Of a stretch of DNA of 64,000 nucleotides, positions 45,951-58,560 are shown piece after piece (within the stretch, counting starts at the first letter, position 1; each line of letters starts with the position of its first letter). The DNA lies in NCBI RefSeq assembly GCF_905115235.1, contig NC_051849.1, positions 163,608,091 to 163,672,090 of the forward strand. Direction: 5' to 3'. The position numbers and the translations under genes were made by a program. The notes below the pieces were generated by a model that saw only the letters and a list, made by a program, of their open reading frames with translations, was not told the DNA's origin and ran no database searches. Source of the DNA: Hermetia illucens. Its lineage: Eukaryota > Arthropoda > Insecta > Diptera > Stratiomyidae.

Positions 45951-46018
45951 TGTCCGAGTAGCTGAGTGGTTAGAGCACAAGGCTGTCGTATGAAAGGTGG
46001 TGGTCCAAATCCCCCCCC
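45950..46018 (+). mobile_element. tRNA-like SINE head
   Basis: The A box-like TAGCTGAGTGGTTAGAGC (45959-45976) and B box-like GGTCCAAATCC (46002-46012) are correctly spaced. There is no CCA-compatible acceptor pairing and the segment abuts an RTE fragment, so it is a SINE head rather than a tRNA gene. Confidence 0.5.
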
Positions 46019-46019
46019 C

Positions 46020-46280
46020 ACCCATCCCGACTCTTTTTGCGGCTGAGGTCAAGTATGTTTGTGGCCGTATTTTTGATAACGTTCTTCAGGTGATTGTGAA
46101 GATCATTTGTTGATGCTTCATCTCCAGGATCTCTGTTAACTGGGGTTATTGCGGCATCCATTTCACTCTTATAGGGTGTTGCGAACGGCTGTGCTGTGGA
46201 TGGCTTCAGTGTTAACTCTCACCTGATTATCAGAGAGGATTCTGGGTGGTGTTGTTATTCGACCTCGGAACACCATGCTA
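46020..46280 (-). mobile_element. RTE-like LINE internal fragment
   Basis: Near-identical by eye to 9598-9845: 'ttgataacgttcttcaggtg', 'gaagatcatttgttgatgct', 'aactctcacctgattatcag'. Linker region between endonuclease and RT. Confidence 0.7.
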
Positions 46281-46599
46281 ATAAATACCAAACTATAATT
46301 AATATAACAAAATACATTAAATTGAAAAATAACTGTGTCTTGGTGACGAAGAAAAACGCCAAAAACTGATGCTAGGAAAACTTAAATAATTGTTATAAAA
46401 AAGTAAACAATTTTCAGGACAGAAAGGAACTATAGAGGAATGTGAAAAGCGAAGTAAACGAGTGATACTAACGAGAAAACGCTTTTAAGATACAAAAAGC
46501 CAGTAGAAATCACGTACAACTACTGCTCCTTAATAATGGCCTCAACTATGTAATCCGCAACAATAAAATTCCAAGGGAAGAGATCATGATCGACATTGA

Positions 46600-48480
46600 A
46601 ACTGCCATAAAATACGAAAAGGAAAAGGAAGGGATACGAAAACCAGTACCGAGAATAATAGAAAAGCAGTAAAAAGGAAGGGAAGGAGCATGGAAGAAAG
46701 AATTGAAGGGCAAACCTGTTTATTATCTCCAAGCCGATAAAGGAAACAACATGTTTTCATGAACAGAAATGATAACGACAAAGCGGTCAGGGAAAAACTG
46801 GAAAACAGAAACTTCCACGAATCAAGGACAAACCCACTAACGGACTCCAAAAAATGAATTGAAAAACGCTACAAAATGCTCAATCGTAATAGAGAACCCA
46901 GTAGTGCTCACGACAACAAACCCATCTCTCCTTCGGATCAGATGTTTACCAAAAATATACAAATCAGGTAAAGAGATGCGTGAAGTCATAGCGGCGATAA
47001 ATTTTCCAACACAGAAGATAGCATGATGGCTATTGCTAGAATTCAATGAACTAGGGGTATCAAAAGGAAAACGAACTGTAAGGAGCAGGGAAGTACTCTT
47101 TGAAAAATTTCGAAACACGGAAACACTTTTGGATGAGGAAGGTATGGTTTCATTTGACATTAAAGCCCTCTGCCCTAGTATACCTAGCATAGTTAGAGGG
47201 AAACTAGTTAATATAGACGAATCATTATGGGAATGAAGAACGAAGGTACGATAATATATGAAGTTAGCTACCCTTTGTATAAGTGAAAGCTACTTCGCGT
47301 TCAGGAATTGATAGTTCAAACCCATAGGGGACATCAATATGGGTAATACGGTATCACCACTTAGCAGCGATATCTTTATGGAGCAAGATTCTGTGACATA
47401 TATGTTGACGACATTTGTGCAACTGGGAAACGAAATCAACCCCTACTCAACAAATTGAATACGATCCACATGAGCATTACATTCACCATGGAAGTCGAAT
47501 ACAACCACCAGCTACTCTTCTTGGACTTACTCATCATCAACAACAGCGGAGAAATCGAATTCAACGTTTATCGAAAACCAACATCCAAGGAGAAAACCAT
47601 CCCAGCAACATCACAACACTCCTTCTCACAAAAAATCGCAACGGAATGCTCCATCGCATGCTAACCACGCCTTTATCAGGGGAACGTTTAAACAATGAGA
47701 AACGCTACATTATTGAAACTGCGAAAAAGAATGGGTTCAGCACAAAGACCATAGAAGCATTAGTCAGTAAAAAAATGACGAAAATGGAAAGGAATAACCT
47801 GATGACATTTTTTACCCAAACGGGGCCATTTAAAAAACGTCGAGTTCCTACCATCCATTCCTAAATTAGCTACCAGGTGGAAACATCCTAAGGAAACGCG
47901 ACATTGAAGTAATATCCACCAGCAGACCACATCACCTGAAGACACGATTAGGAAGCGTAAAGGACCCCAAGGAAGGCAACGAGAAAAGCGGATCTATCCC
48001 ATCACCTGCACAGATTGTGAAAAATCATATATAGGGCAAGCTAGAAGAGGTCCAACGAACATATAAGGGAGCAAATCTGGCAAAGCAAAAAGCAGAAACA
48101 TACAATAACGAAGGATAGCCTCAGGGTAACTAAGGAGGTTAATGACTGCGAAAATTTGAAAAAAGGATTAACAGTGATTTAGGAAACGTCAACAGTTGGC
48201 TTTTTGGGATAGTCAGGTCAAATTAGCTAGCAATTAAGGTCTGGATTTAGGTATTTAAGGACAAGCTGCAGTTCAGACAAAAACTCACTGGGGAAGAGGA
48301 TAATTGGTCCTCGAAATACCGGTATAGGAGGAACAGAAAAAGTCACTATTAGGCATTTAAAAAATTAAATTTGTTTTCTTTTCATTATAACCTTAAATTT
48401 AAGTTTATTTATTTTTATCTGTATCTTCTTATTCACCTTGAAGCTAATAAACTGAATAACACGTGTATCCAAAGATATGA
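46600..48480 (+). mobile_element. Penelope-like element, decayed
   Basis: An RT core motif GMVSFDIKALCPSIP is at 47141-47190, then a GTSMGN-like relic near 47336. LLFLDLLIINNSGEIEFNVYRKPT follows (47512-47585), then the conserved C-terminal RT stretch NEKRYIIETAKKNGFSTKTIE (47694-47756). A GIY-YIG endonuclease start, IYPITCTDCEKSYIGQ, is at 47993-48040. This order (RT then GIY-YIG) defines Penelope-like elements. Several frame breaks; no terminal repeats recognised. Sequence 46281-46600 before it is unassigned. Confidence 0.72.
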
Positions 48481-48589
48481 TTATTTTTGTATTTTAAAAG
48501 TTTTTTCTTCTTTTTGATGAATGAAGAGCGAATTGGGTACACAACAATATAATGGAATATCTAATTGATTAGGACCAGACGTGAAAGTA

Positions 48590-51500
48590 AAGTAACGCCC
48601 TTATAATATTTACATTATTTACATACAACCACAATAAGATAAGTGGGAGAACTGTGCCCGCCCGCTGGATTTTTTCTTCTCATCCCGCTTAACATTAGCA
48701 TCGATCTGGAGTATCCCCAGTCGAATCCCGGTGACCCCGCAGTCAAGTCCCGGGGATATTCTATTTTCTTGTCGACGACTCGCCTATATATATGAAACAT
48801 AAACCATTCACCGGCAGTATCAAGACCTAAGCCGCTCCTATCCAGGCACACGAAAGCTTCGGGAGAAATGAAGCCTGTCGTGAAAGTTTTCCCGAGATAT
48901 CCGTCATTTGGGTAGAACGGCTGTGAAACCCAAGGGTTTTCACCATATAAAGCGGATCGCACTATATGATTCCGAATCAATCTAACAATAACTGTGTTGG
49001 TTTTCGGCACAGCAGCAGCTACATACATCACCTCATAATGTTCATAATTTGACGAAATAGTCCTGTTAAGTCCTGTGTAAGCGTGGAAACATTTCCTTTC
49101 AAAGATCCTTATTCTTATCTCCATCTGGCTAGCACTCAAAAGTAAGGTAGCAAATGATTTCAACCATTCGGCTAAAATGTGGAGTATAAAATAGTCTTCG
49201 AAGGGACATGAATGCCTTACGAGCGTTCTCCAGCGCAACTTCAACGTTAAAGTTGCTCGTTAAATTGAAGACGTTCGTCAAGACGCCCAACCAGGTATTC
49301 AACGCACTGCTTATGACGAATATGCTTAGAATCATCTTCATTCGCGACAATGTGGAAATCTCCTGCCAAATCCTTTTCAAGTTCTTACTGCCGTACGAAG
49401 CGGTTCACATTTTTGCGCTTTGATTTTCATCCGCCAGCTGTTCGTGAAGAACTAAATGTCATTGAACAGCTTTTGGAGTTTACCTGCACTTCAGGTACCT
49501 TCTACCAAATCAGCGAAGGAAACCAACGGAGATTTATTAAACTCATAAAATTTAAGTAATTCTCCGGCAAATACTGCAATATTGTAATCTATTCAGAACA
49601 TTAAATTCTCTATTAGTAGTGAGATCTCCATTTGTGATAAAAAAGAATTTGCCGTACAGCATGCATTATCCCTGCGAAGTGATTGAAAACTCGTTCTTCA
49701 AAAGTTTGAAGATCCGGCCATCTAGCCAGATGGTATCAAAGGCCTTCTCCATGTCTATAAGGCAAGCGACTACGCACTCACCATTGTTAATCGGCCAGTT
49801 AATATCAGACGTTACCTTCGTTATTGCATGTATTGTCGAATGTCCAAATCGAAATTCGAGTTGTCCATTCGACAATAATTCCTTCCTCTTAATATGCCTG
49901 TTCAAGGCTTTCAATACCAAAACCTTGCAGGCACCTTGCCGATGTAAGCTAGCAAACTGATCGAGAACACCCGGGCTATTTTCCATTGGCTTGGAAAGAA
50001 GGAATTGTTCAATAAATTATTAAACATATGCAATAATTCCGAATAGCAATATCCAGTAAATGCCTGAGAACTACGGTGGGAATGCCATCTATACTGGATG
50101 ATCTCATATTGTTTACCCGTCTAAATACCAAATGGAGGTTAATTCTCCACATGAGACAAAGTAATCAATCAGATTATCGCTTGTATGAGAGAGCTTACAT
50201 CGCAGGGCTGAGCTGGAGTACTGTACTGCCGTTTAGGCTACTTTTGAAATGATGGACATCTCATTCCACGATTTCCGAAAGTCACATTGGTCCTAAGTCC
50301 ATTCTTGGCCGATGCACCGACCTAAAGTGCTCTCCTTTAAGCTCGAGTTCGAGAATATCATACATCATAATGTAATTGCCTTACGCATCACCAGTTACAC
50401 TATAAGTGTTTATACTGAAGTATTGTTGCATTTTGCTATTACCGACTTTGGTTCCCGGGCACAGTTACTCGTAACTTCTTCCGGAATAACATATTGTTAC
50501 GAAAGTAACTTTGGGAAGATTATGTGTAACGTCAATTTAAATCGTAATAATGACAATCAGCCAGGACATCAAATTTGTATAAAAGTAGGGATTTAGTTAG
50601 AATAATTGTTAACAGATGACTCTAGCAAAGTGTTTGCATGCCAAGGAGTTCGTCCAGTTCTAGAGTTAGAAAGGTCTTGTCGATGATGGTAGTCCCCATA
50701 TCTTCGATAGATTTTGTTGACGCGAGTAAGCAGAAGCCTTTTCACCTTTTTGAGCCATAAGCTCAAGTATCATATATTTTCATATTATTCCGAGTTTTAA
50801 TCTTATGGACGACTTGTTAACTTGTATCCAACGTCAAGTTCCCCAGCTTGAGAAGGTACTGAAGTATTTTCTCGTTGCTGAAGTTCTTGTCATCTGGCGC
50901 AATCCTACCATCATTGTCCCTATCAAAAGTTAGGCTTTCCTCACGATATCTCCGAAAAGACCTCTGTTAGAATTTCTTCCAATTTGTTTGTTCAAAGTTT
51001 AGCCAGTGGACGCCGCTGTCCATCGGCAGAGGCCGAACTCCTCGTCCATCGAACAGAACCTCAATAAGAATAGCGTAATGGCCGCTGTCGTAAGAAAAAG
51101 TCTGTAGGTTCCGTTGAGGATTCTTAAAATTAAAGTTCAGGCGTGCGTCAGCAACGCACAAATCCAGATAGGAATTTGCTCAAGGACTATCTGACCAGAA
51201 TAATTCGCATTTATTCTCAATCTGGTATTGATTTGTCCAAGTTTGAGGAAAACGGATTTGGGATTTCCCCGGGACAAGTAGTCGATATCGTCCAACACCG
51301 CAGACACATTCGTCTTTTGGGCTGATCTCGGCGCCTGCTGCCATATGACCTTAACATTGCAGTATGCGGGACGTCCACGGTACGAAGCCGGATACCTTCG
51401 TTTCCGCAGTTACCTTTAGTCAGCAAACATTCGGCTCCGGCATGGCCTTTCCCGCAGTTTACACATCGCAAGGTCATTTGGCAGTTCACTGCCGAGTGAC

Positions 51501-51650
51501 CATGGTGCGCTTGCATTTTCAGCACTGGGCCCTTTCGCCCCTAGCGCATGTGCTCGAATTACGTCACGCAGATCACTACGTCACATCTTTTTGTATATGT
51601 ACAATAGTTCAGCTTGTAACCGTCTACGTTCTACGTTGAATTTAAGCGGG
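48590..51650 (-). mobile_element. Jockey-superfamily LINE, near full span, decayed
   Basis: On the minus strand, from 5' to 3': ORF1 with zinc knuckles (LRCVNCGKGHAGAECLLTKG at 51400-51465); endonuclease end (FSYDSGHYAILIEVLFDGRG near 51050-51110, SGH where SDH is usual); and RT (GHSTIHAITKVTSDINW, LIDMEKAFDTIWLDG at 49735-49870). Then come the thumb (ALENARKAFMSLRRLF at 49195-49245) and a 3' domain (VRLIRNHIVRSALYGENP at 48925-48985). It is frame-broken in at least five places. The middle (49990-50940) is poorly readable. No poly(A) tail was recognised at 48590. Confidence 0.65.
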
Positions 51651-52020
51651 AGTTCCAATATCTGCAAAAAGAGGATGCAGCATTTTTTTTACCGGATTTC
51701 GATTAGCAGTGGTATACCTCGTACTGTAATATATGCATGTACACATCTAACATAATTTGTACCTCAAGGCTTGCAAGTATTTGGAATATTAAAATTATAG
51801 AAACATTCAAAGAATACACCCAAGAAGCACATGTTTTTAAATGGAGATTACCGTCCAATCAGAGTAATGTAATTTTATTTATTAACTGTTACACATACCA
51901 TAATTCATGTATTATGAATCTTATAAATTATACTACTTTACATAAAATAGTATAAAATGTTGAATTTCCACATATTAATATAGTCATAAACCGTTAGTTT
52001 CAATGAGAATCCGCAATGGA
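51651..52020. other. Unassigned AT-rich spacer upstream of family B copy 4
   Basis: No frame or element recognised. The last part must contain the promoter of the gene at 52104. Confidence 0.3.
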
Positions 52021-52026
52021 AAGAAG

Positions 52027-52033
52027 TATAAAA
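52027..52033 (+). promoter_or_regulatory. TATA box of family B copy 4
   Basis: TATAAAAG, 77 bp upstream of the ATG at 52104. Confidence 0.75.
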
Positions 52034-52103
52034 GTTATGGTAGCATCAAATTGAATATCAAAGACATCTCTCCAGTTCTTGAGTTAAGCAGCCAAACAAA
52101 ACT

Positions 52104-52404
52104 ATGAAGGTAGGTAATTGCTATCATCGTAGTAGACAGTTTGTTATTTCTTTTGTCCAATTTTCAGGTCATAATCCTCACTGCCCTATTGGCTTTGGCG
52201 ATAGGTGTTGAATGTCAATACTTCTCATACCCTTGTTGGCCGAACCTTGCACTCGGACCAGATGGAACATATATATCACCAACTCAAGGGGCACCCGCAT
52301 GGTATTTGGCAAGAAATCGTGGTGGTGAACATTCAGCCCCTTTGCCAGGACATAGTCTATCCGCACTTTCTTTGAATGTAGCCCCAGCGCCGGGGACTGC
52401 ATGA
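52104..52404 (+). CDS. Family B small secreted protein, copy 4 (divergent member)
   Basis: Exon 1 is 52104-52109 (ATGAAG), the intron is 52110-52167 (58 bp, GTAGG...TTCAG), and exon 2 is 52168-52404. The product is 80 aa, with a signal peptide ending AIGVECQ. The short middle (YFSYPCWPNLALGPDGTY) has one cysteine, and the family tail follows: ARNRGGEHSAPLPGH, then SLNVAPAPGTA. The tail is closest to the general Acp1-like consensus. Intact frame. No clear AATAAA follows within 100 bp; AATATA near 52452 is a possible variant. A secreted surface or cuticle protein is likely, by family likeness only. No family A partner is seen nearby. Confidence 0.84.
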
Positions 52405-54240
52405 CCGGTACAGACGCATCAGCGACGCTTTTTAAATAGAGGATCCAGTATAATATAATTTTGTGTTCAAATTGTACATATTTGAAATTTCCGGGTAAAT
52501 GCAAATAAGGTAATGTGCAATTTCGTTGTTTTCTTTTTTCATTCTCTTAGCAGTTAGCATATCGCTAGCTTGAATATTCCTTATAAATTTTGGTATAGTA
52601 CCATTTTAGTATTCATTTAAATACTTACAGACTTTACGCTGCGTTAATTCCGAGTATTTATTTTAGAGGATTTACATTATATTATTTGGCTAAAAATCTT
52701 AGTTCACCTGATTCACCCTTAACAGGGTATCAGATGCATTTTTGTTTAGGATTGAGCGTATCCAAAAAAATTAATTTCGCTTCGGCATAGTTTGGGTCTG
52801 AATGTATAAGAAGGATTTCACTTGGATATAATTAGCCCTCATGTCGGTTTGCGGATATACATAAAGGATCGATTACCACCTGTAGCCACTTCCGGTCATG
52901 CTGCTCCTAGAGCAGAGATGTGGCAGCGTCTGATGAGTTGCCTCTGGATGAAACCGTCAATCACTTTTTTGAATATCAGATACATTTCCTATAATTACCA
53001 CCACTTAAATATCTTCTACTCCAGCATAATGTATGTATATATTAACATTTCCTCCTTATCCATATGAAACCACTAAGGCGTCTATATCAGATAACTAGAT
53101 GTATAAAATCACATGCCTAATTCTTTAGGTCAAAACTGATCAATCCACTACCCTTTCTTTTTGTGGAGTAAATTAAACATAGATGCAAATGTCCCATTCT
53201 TAAATTCCCTGCAGACAACTGTTCTTAAACTTTTTTCATTATTTCAATGGTCCTCGTCACGTTCACGTCCTGTTACTATCACACAACAATTGTTGTAATT
53301 GGTTTCATATCCTTGTGGTCGGTTTCATATTGTTTCTGTCCATGTTGTGTTCATTTCATTTTTGCATTTGCCCTTCAGCACTGCATTTAAATCCAGGATA
53401 TATTCTACGAGGTCGCTCGCTATTCCACGATGTCCTAGCTCTATGTCAACATTTCCTATCTGTCTTTAAACGTATCTAAGGAACTTGCTTTCTGCAATCT
53501 CTGAAAATACATCTTGATCTATTCTACTTAAATCCTTGAAATTGTTCTGCAACGGTGGTGTTATGGTTCCTTGCAAGTTGAGTCAGACCATATTTCAGTT
53601 TTCTCTCACGTTATCTGGCAGATAGATTCGGCTGCATTCGGCCCGTTAGTTTATTGAATTTTTGTTGACTAATTATTCAGTAGCTTATTGATCGTCAAAC
53701 AAGACATGGGCCAGATCATGCTCCATAATTCAGCATATTCGAAGACAGAACTTTTACTTGCAGTTTGAATCCATTTACAGTACACTGACACTGCACAGTT
53801 TGCAACCACTCATACTTACAAATAAGCAGTGGTTATAATTCAACCTACTTATTTTGCGAGCGTCTTCACTAACTTTGGGGTCACAGTAGCTAGCATTTTT
53901 CAGGTGTGGCTAAATTTGTCGAGAATTAATTCGAGATATGTTATTTATGGCGTTGCGAAAAGTTTATTATTGCTTTCCTCTTAACGATATTGAATGTGCA
54001 CGACGAACCCCAGAGCATAATTCCATAGCTTCAGACGGATTTGTAGAAGGGATGTTTGTGCTAGTTAAAATAACAGGATCGTGACTTTATAAAAAGCAAG
54101 TCGGAATACCGGAAGTTCGTGCTTTGGGTATAAAGGTTTTGTATTCATCTTACAATATTTGAGAAACTTCTTCTAAATTGATCGTACATATATTTACGGT
54201 TTACTTCATGCACAAAAGTATACATATGTACAAACATTGA
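52405..54240. other. Unassigned AT-rich interval
   Basis: No frame over 81 codons. The C/T-rich stretch 53200-53600 may be a decayed element on the minus strand, but no motif could be fixed. Confidence 0.25.
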
Positions 54241-54244
54241 GACA

Positions 54245-56425
54245 TCATAATCATCATCAACGGCGCAACAACCAGTATCCGGTCTAGGCCTGCCTTAATA
54301 AGGAACTCCAGACATCCCGGTTTTGCGCCGAGGTCCACCAATTCGAAATGCTTAAAAGCTGTCTGGCGTCCTGACCTATGCCATCGTTCCATTAAACAGT
54401 CTTCAGTCTTCTTTTTGTACCATAGATATTGCCCTTACAGGGCTGGATCATCCTTATCCATATGGATTAAGTGACCCGCCCACCTCCTATTGAGCCGGAT
54501 TTTATCCACAATCGGACGGTCATGGTATCACTTATAAATTTTGTCCTAATGTAGGCTACGGAATTTTCCATCATCATTTAGGGGGCAAGAATTCTTCGGA
54601 GGATTTTTCTCTCAAAGGAGGTCAAGAGTTCGCAATTTTTCTTGCTAAGAACCCAAGTCTCCGAGGAATACATGAAGACAGGCAAGTTCATTGTCCGGTA
54701 CAGTAAGAGCTTTGACCCTATGGTGGGACGTTTCGGGCGAAACAGTTTTTGTAAGCTGAAATAGGCTCTGTTGGCTGCCAACAACCGGGCGCGGATTTCA
54801 TCGTCACAGTTGTTGTTCGTTGTGATTTTCGAGAGAAAATTTTCAACGGTTTCAAAGTTGTATTCTCCTATCTTCATCATTTTCGTTTGACCAGTGCGAT
54901 TGTTGTTCGTTCTTTTTGTTTTAGCGCTGCCAGTATTATCAATTTCGTCGGGATACCGAATTCTCCCATGGCGTGCACAGCTTTACCCTGGCTATGCTAC
55001 CATAGGCGGCTTTAAAGTCGGTGAAAAGATGGTGGAACTGATGGTCATATTATTACAGTTTTTCCATCGCTTGCCGAAGCGAGAAAATCTGATCTGTTGC
55101 TGATTTGCCTGGAGTGAAGCCTCTTTGGTATGGGCCAATGATGTTCTGAGCGTATAGGGCTATCCGGCCTAGCAAGGTAGCGGAGACTATTTTATAGATG
55201 CTACTCAGCAACGTGATGCTTTTATAATTGCCGCACTGTGTGATATCTCCCTTTTTATGTATGGGACAGATAATGTCTCTTTGCCAGTCGTCAAACATTG
55301 ATTCTATGCTTGGTGGTGGCAGCGTTTGTCTGTCGCCTTTAGTTGGTGGGACCTCCAACTTGCCGAAATTTTAGTTGTTCACCAGTTCATCAAAATATTC
55401 AACCTATCGCCTCGATATGCTCATTCCCTCGGAAATCAGATTTCCCTCTTTGCCTCGGCAGGATGAGCATTGAGGTGTATAAGACTTCATTCTGCTGACT
55501 TATTGGTAAAACTTCCGCGCCTGGTGAGATTGCTCCCTGTACTTTTCTAGTTCCTAGATTTGTTGGTTCTCCTAGGCTTCCTTTTCCATCTGTGAAGTCG
55601 CTTCTTCGCTTGACGGAGTTCCTGATAATTTTCTGCGCGTGCCCAGGTTCTTTGAGAATTCAACAATACGTCGAACCAGCCGTTCCAATTTATCTTGCGG
55701 CTGGGGCCAGTATCTTTGTGGCCGTATCAATGATAACGTTCTTCAGGTGATTGTGAAGATCATTTTTTGATGTTTCATCTGCAGGACATCTGTAAGCTGC
55801 GGTTACTGGGCCAGCCATTTCCCTCTTATAGGTTTCATGGGGATCTGTGTTGTGGATGGCTTCAGTATTCACTCTCACCTGACTGCCAGAAGGGAAAGTC
55901 AGTGGTGTCATAATTCGAGAACGGAGCACTAAGCCAACGCGACTTGGATCCGAGCCTATATTGGCCCCCCAATATGTTCTGACATTGATCAAGTCTGAGA
56001 GGTGGCGGCGTTCAATCAGCACGTGGTAAATTTGTTGGAAAGTGGTCCCGTCTGGGGAGGCCCACGTTTTTTAGTGGACCACTTTCCGCGCAAATCAAGT
56101 ACTTCCAACAACCATTTCGTGTGACACTGTTAATTGAATAATCCGCAGTCCGTTGTCATTTGTATTTTGATGTGACCTATGGAAGCGCACGTATCGCCTG
56201 AATGCGGGCTCCGTCCCTACTTGTCTATTAAAATCTCCAATTACGATTTTGATATCATATCTGGGATATGCTGCGAGGGTTCGTTCTACTGCCTCGTAGA
56301 AGGTAGTTTCCTCTAAACGTTTATGAGGTGTATATTTGCCTCGCAAATGCAGAGTCTATAGCCTTTCGCTTATATTTTCAAAGCCGATAATAACTAGTTT
56401 CATTTTTTGATTGACTAAGAAACCT
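54245..56425 (-). mobile_element. RTE-like LINE, endonuclease to 3' end
   Basis: On the minus strand: endonuclease (KIVIGDFNRQVGTEPAFRRY, then NDNGLRIIQL at 56100-56300); linker (55400-55900); RT start (ICPIHKKGDITQCGNYKSI, LLSSIYKIVSATLLGRIALY, YQRGFTPGKSATDQIFSLRQ at 55053-55260). Then come RT end pieces (LLLYRTMNLPVFMYSSETWV at 54640-54710) and the 3' end near 54250 with a GATGAT-type tail. It is cut at about 56425, where a tRNA-like head begins. It has several frame breaks but is the best-preserved RTE copy here. Confidence 0.75.
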
Positions 56426-56426
56426 G

Positions 56427-57100
56427 TATGTTCCAATAGCTGAGCGGTTAGAGCAAAAGACGCGTCTGTTTGTCTGTCATACGCATTTTTCTCGGAAACG
56501 ATTGACACCAAATTTGGAGGACAGGTGAGAACTGAGAACGTCCACGCATACAGTGAGTTACATCTTTCTACCTCGAATTTAGGGGGGCTCCCCATACATG
56601 CAAAAGAGGAGTGTAAATTTATTTTCACCAAATATAGTCATGTGGGGTATCAAATGAAAGTTCCCGGTTAGAAAGGGAAGGAAAGGAAAGGTGTAGACTG
56701 CGGGGAGCAGAAAATGATCATTTCTTTCACAGACCCGTTCTCAGAAACTACCACACCGAAGAATCCAGAAAAAATGAAGAAGCTACCACTATATAGTGCC
56801 CACGAAGTATCTTCCATACCGATATCTGTTCAAACAAAGTTAACAATAGTGTAGTAATAGTAAATTACTATAATTTTTAGTAATAGACTTCAAAAGTCCC
56901 CTTAAGTTCACCCTAGAATCATGAAATTTTGCAGTAATAAAGGCAATAACACAGAACATGATCCTAGCGAGTGGTTGGTGGATATCGCACTATTACTAAC
57001 ATATTGTGCGAATTCGAAGCTTTGAAAGTCAGTATCACCCGAAAGTGGATATTCTCAGATAATATGTGCATATATTACGTGCTATTTACTAATGGGACAA
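56427..57100 (+). repeat. Dispersed non-coding repeat with tRNA-like head
   Basis: An A box-like TAGCTGAGCGGTTAGAGCA (56436-56454) is followed by 'ttttctcggaaacgattgac', 'accaaatatagtcatgtggg' and 'gtatcaaatgaaag'. I recall such a sequence as a dispersed repeat of some Diptera, but cannot name it. No coding content. Confidence 0.4.
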
Positions 57101-57600
57101 ATCTCCACTCAAATGTTTTTATGAAAGAAATAAACAAAACTTTTCATACCTGAAGCTTATAGCTGTCGGTTTCGTGACTTGTTAGTTATTGTTCCAAGTT
57201 ACGAAATCGCTCAGGCCCAACTGACAATTCGATCACTGAAGATAATCGGTCAATTTTCTGACCATCGTCGAAATTTGCTAGTGAAAAACTTTCCGGGGGT
57301 CGGAGGAGTATGCGCAAAAGCTATTGGATGTTCAGATAAATTTAGGTCGTGTGTGTATGTGAGTTTCATTCATTTTCCCTAACATGGCTATATCCAGAGT
57401 GACTGGGTATTCCCATGCTGGAACAGTGTCAATTTAAGGATATATTGACCTCAGATTTTCGCCAAGTCTGTTGAATTTTTTGCCCAATATTTTACTCATA
57501 TATATATCAAATCTCAATTTACCTTTTTCCAGACTGATGTTAAGAACTTTGCTAAAATTTTAGTGTTCCAAGTTTAAGGGATCTGACAAGAAAAACGTCT
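57101..57600. other. Unassigned interval
   Basis: No supported gene or element. The open frame at 57179-57382 is isolated. Confidence 0.25.
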
Positions 57601-58560
57601 CAGCGAATAGTTTTTACTTCATTATAGACGCTTTGGTTCGAGCGTGAACAGGATTGAAGTTAGCATATTCGGAAGAATCTCCTTTCTCTAGTTTCCAGGC
57701 GTTTCATTTGAGCAGGTGACCGATCGCACCAGCCAACAAAGTCGTATGTGATTAGATGCTGAATAAACTGTGTAATTTTACCCCGCGACGGATTGTGGAT
57801 TCCTCTTTGAAAATTGGCCATAGTGTTTTAAGACCGTTCATGATATTGAAGAGGATGGAGTTTACATGTAGAATACGTAATAAATGGGAATTTACTTAGG
57901 TATTTTGTAGCGAAGACTGTGGGGATCTTGGCTGCCCCGACTTTGATACTGAGACAGCGGGAGTTAGCTAGCATCTTGCGGATTCTTTGCCTCGAAATAC
58001 GATAGTTACGCCTTCAGAGGGGTTTAGAAGTAATTTGCAAGACGTGAGGAACGACTTTAAGGATTGGATAGAGTCGTTAAGTCCATTTTTGACAGGTTGG
58101 TTGCTCCGGGAGGAGATATGCAGGATCAGGTTATCAGCGTATTGGATTGATTTAATGGCGTGAGGAGTATTGGTTGAATTTTGGAGAGGTAGATCGGGTG
58201 AATCTACTAAGGTGGGTGTGGAAATTATAGGTGTGAGACACTTTGTAAATCAAACCTCCGTGCCTCCTGTATGTTGAGTAGACAAACGGTTTTTAAGATG
58301 TTGTGATGAGGTTTTTGTAAAGGCCCGTTCTGAGGATGCGGTAGTGCAATGCCTTGTTGTTCGCAAATTAGAAAGATCGGATGAGGTTGTGTTCAAATGT
58401 GTGTGTAACGATAACTGCGTGGATAACAGTTCCCAAGATTTTGGAGGACGTGTTTATGAGGGAAACTAGAACACTTTGCTTAGCCTGCCTGTCCATAGCA
58501 GGATGACAGGATGTGATGAGGTTGTAATATTTTTCCCCGACTCTAAGCAGAAATATTTTG
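57601..58560 (-). mobile_element. Jockey/I-type LINE RT fragment
   Basis: Broken minus-strand frames show an NNKALHYRIL-like motif A relic near 58350, then NFHTHLSRFTRSTSPKFNQY near 58210. YADNLILHISSRS (relic of the YADD motif) is at 58105-58145, then LLLNPSEGVTIVFRGKES at 57985-58040 and an NSILFNIMNGLKTLWPIF thumb near 57815-57870. Old and frame-broken. Confidence 0.55.

Noticed and set aside
45950-46018. Possible tRNA gene (A and B boxes present)
   Set aside because: No good acceptor-stem pairing, a degraded anticodon region and a fused RTE fragment; it reads as a SINE head.
48615-49244. 209-codon minus frame as an independent host gene
   Set aside because: Its residues (RNHIVRSALYGENP and neighbours) and position continue the Jockey-type LINE just upstream on the same strand.
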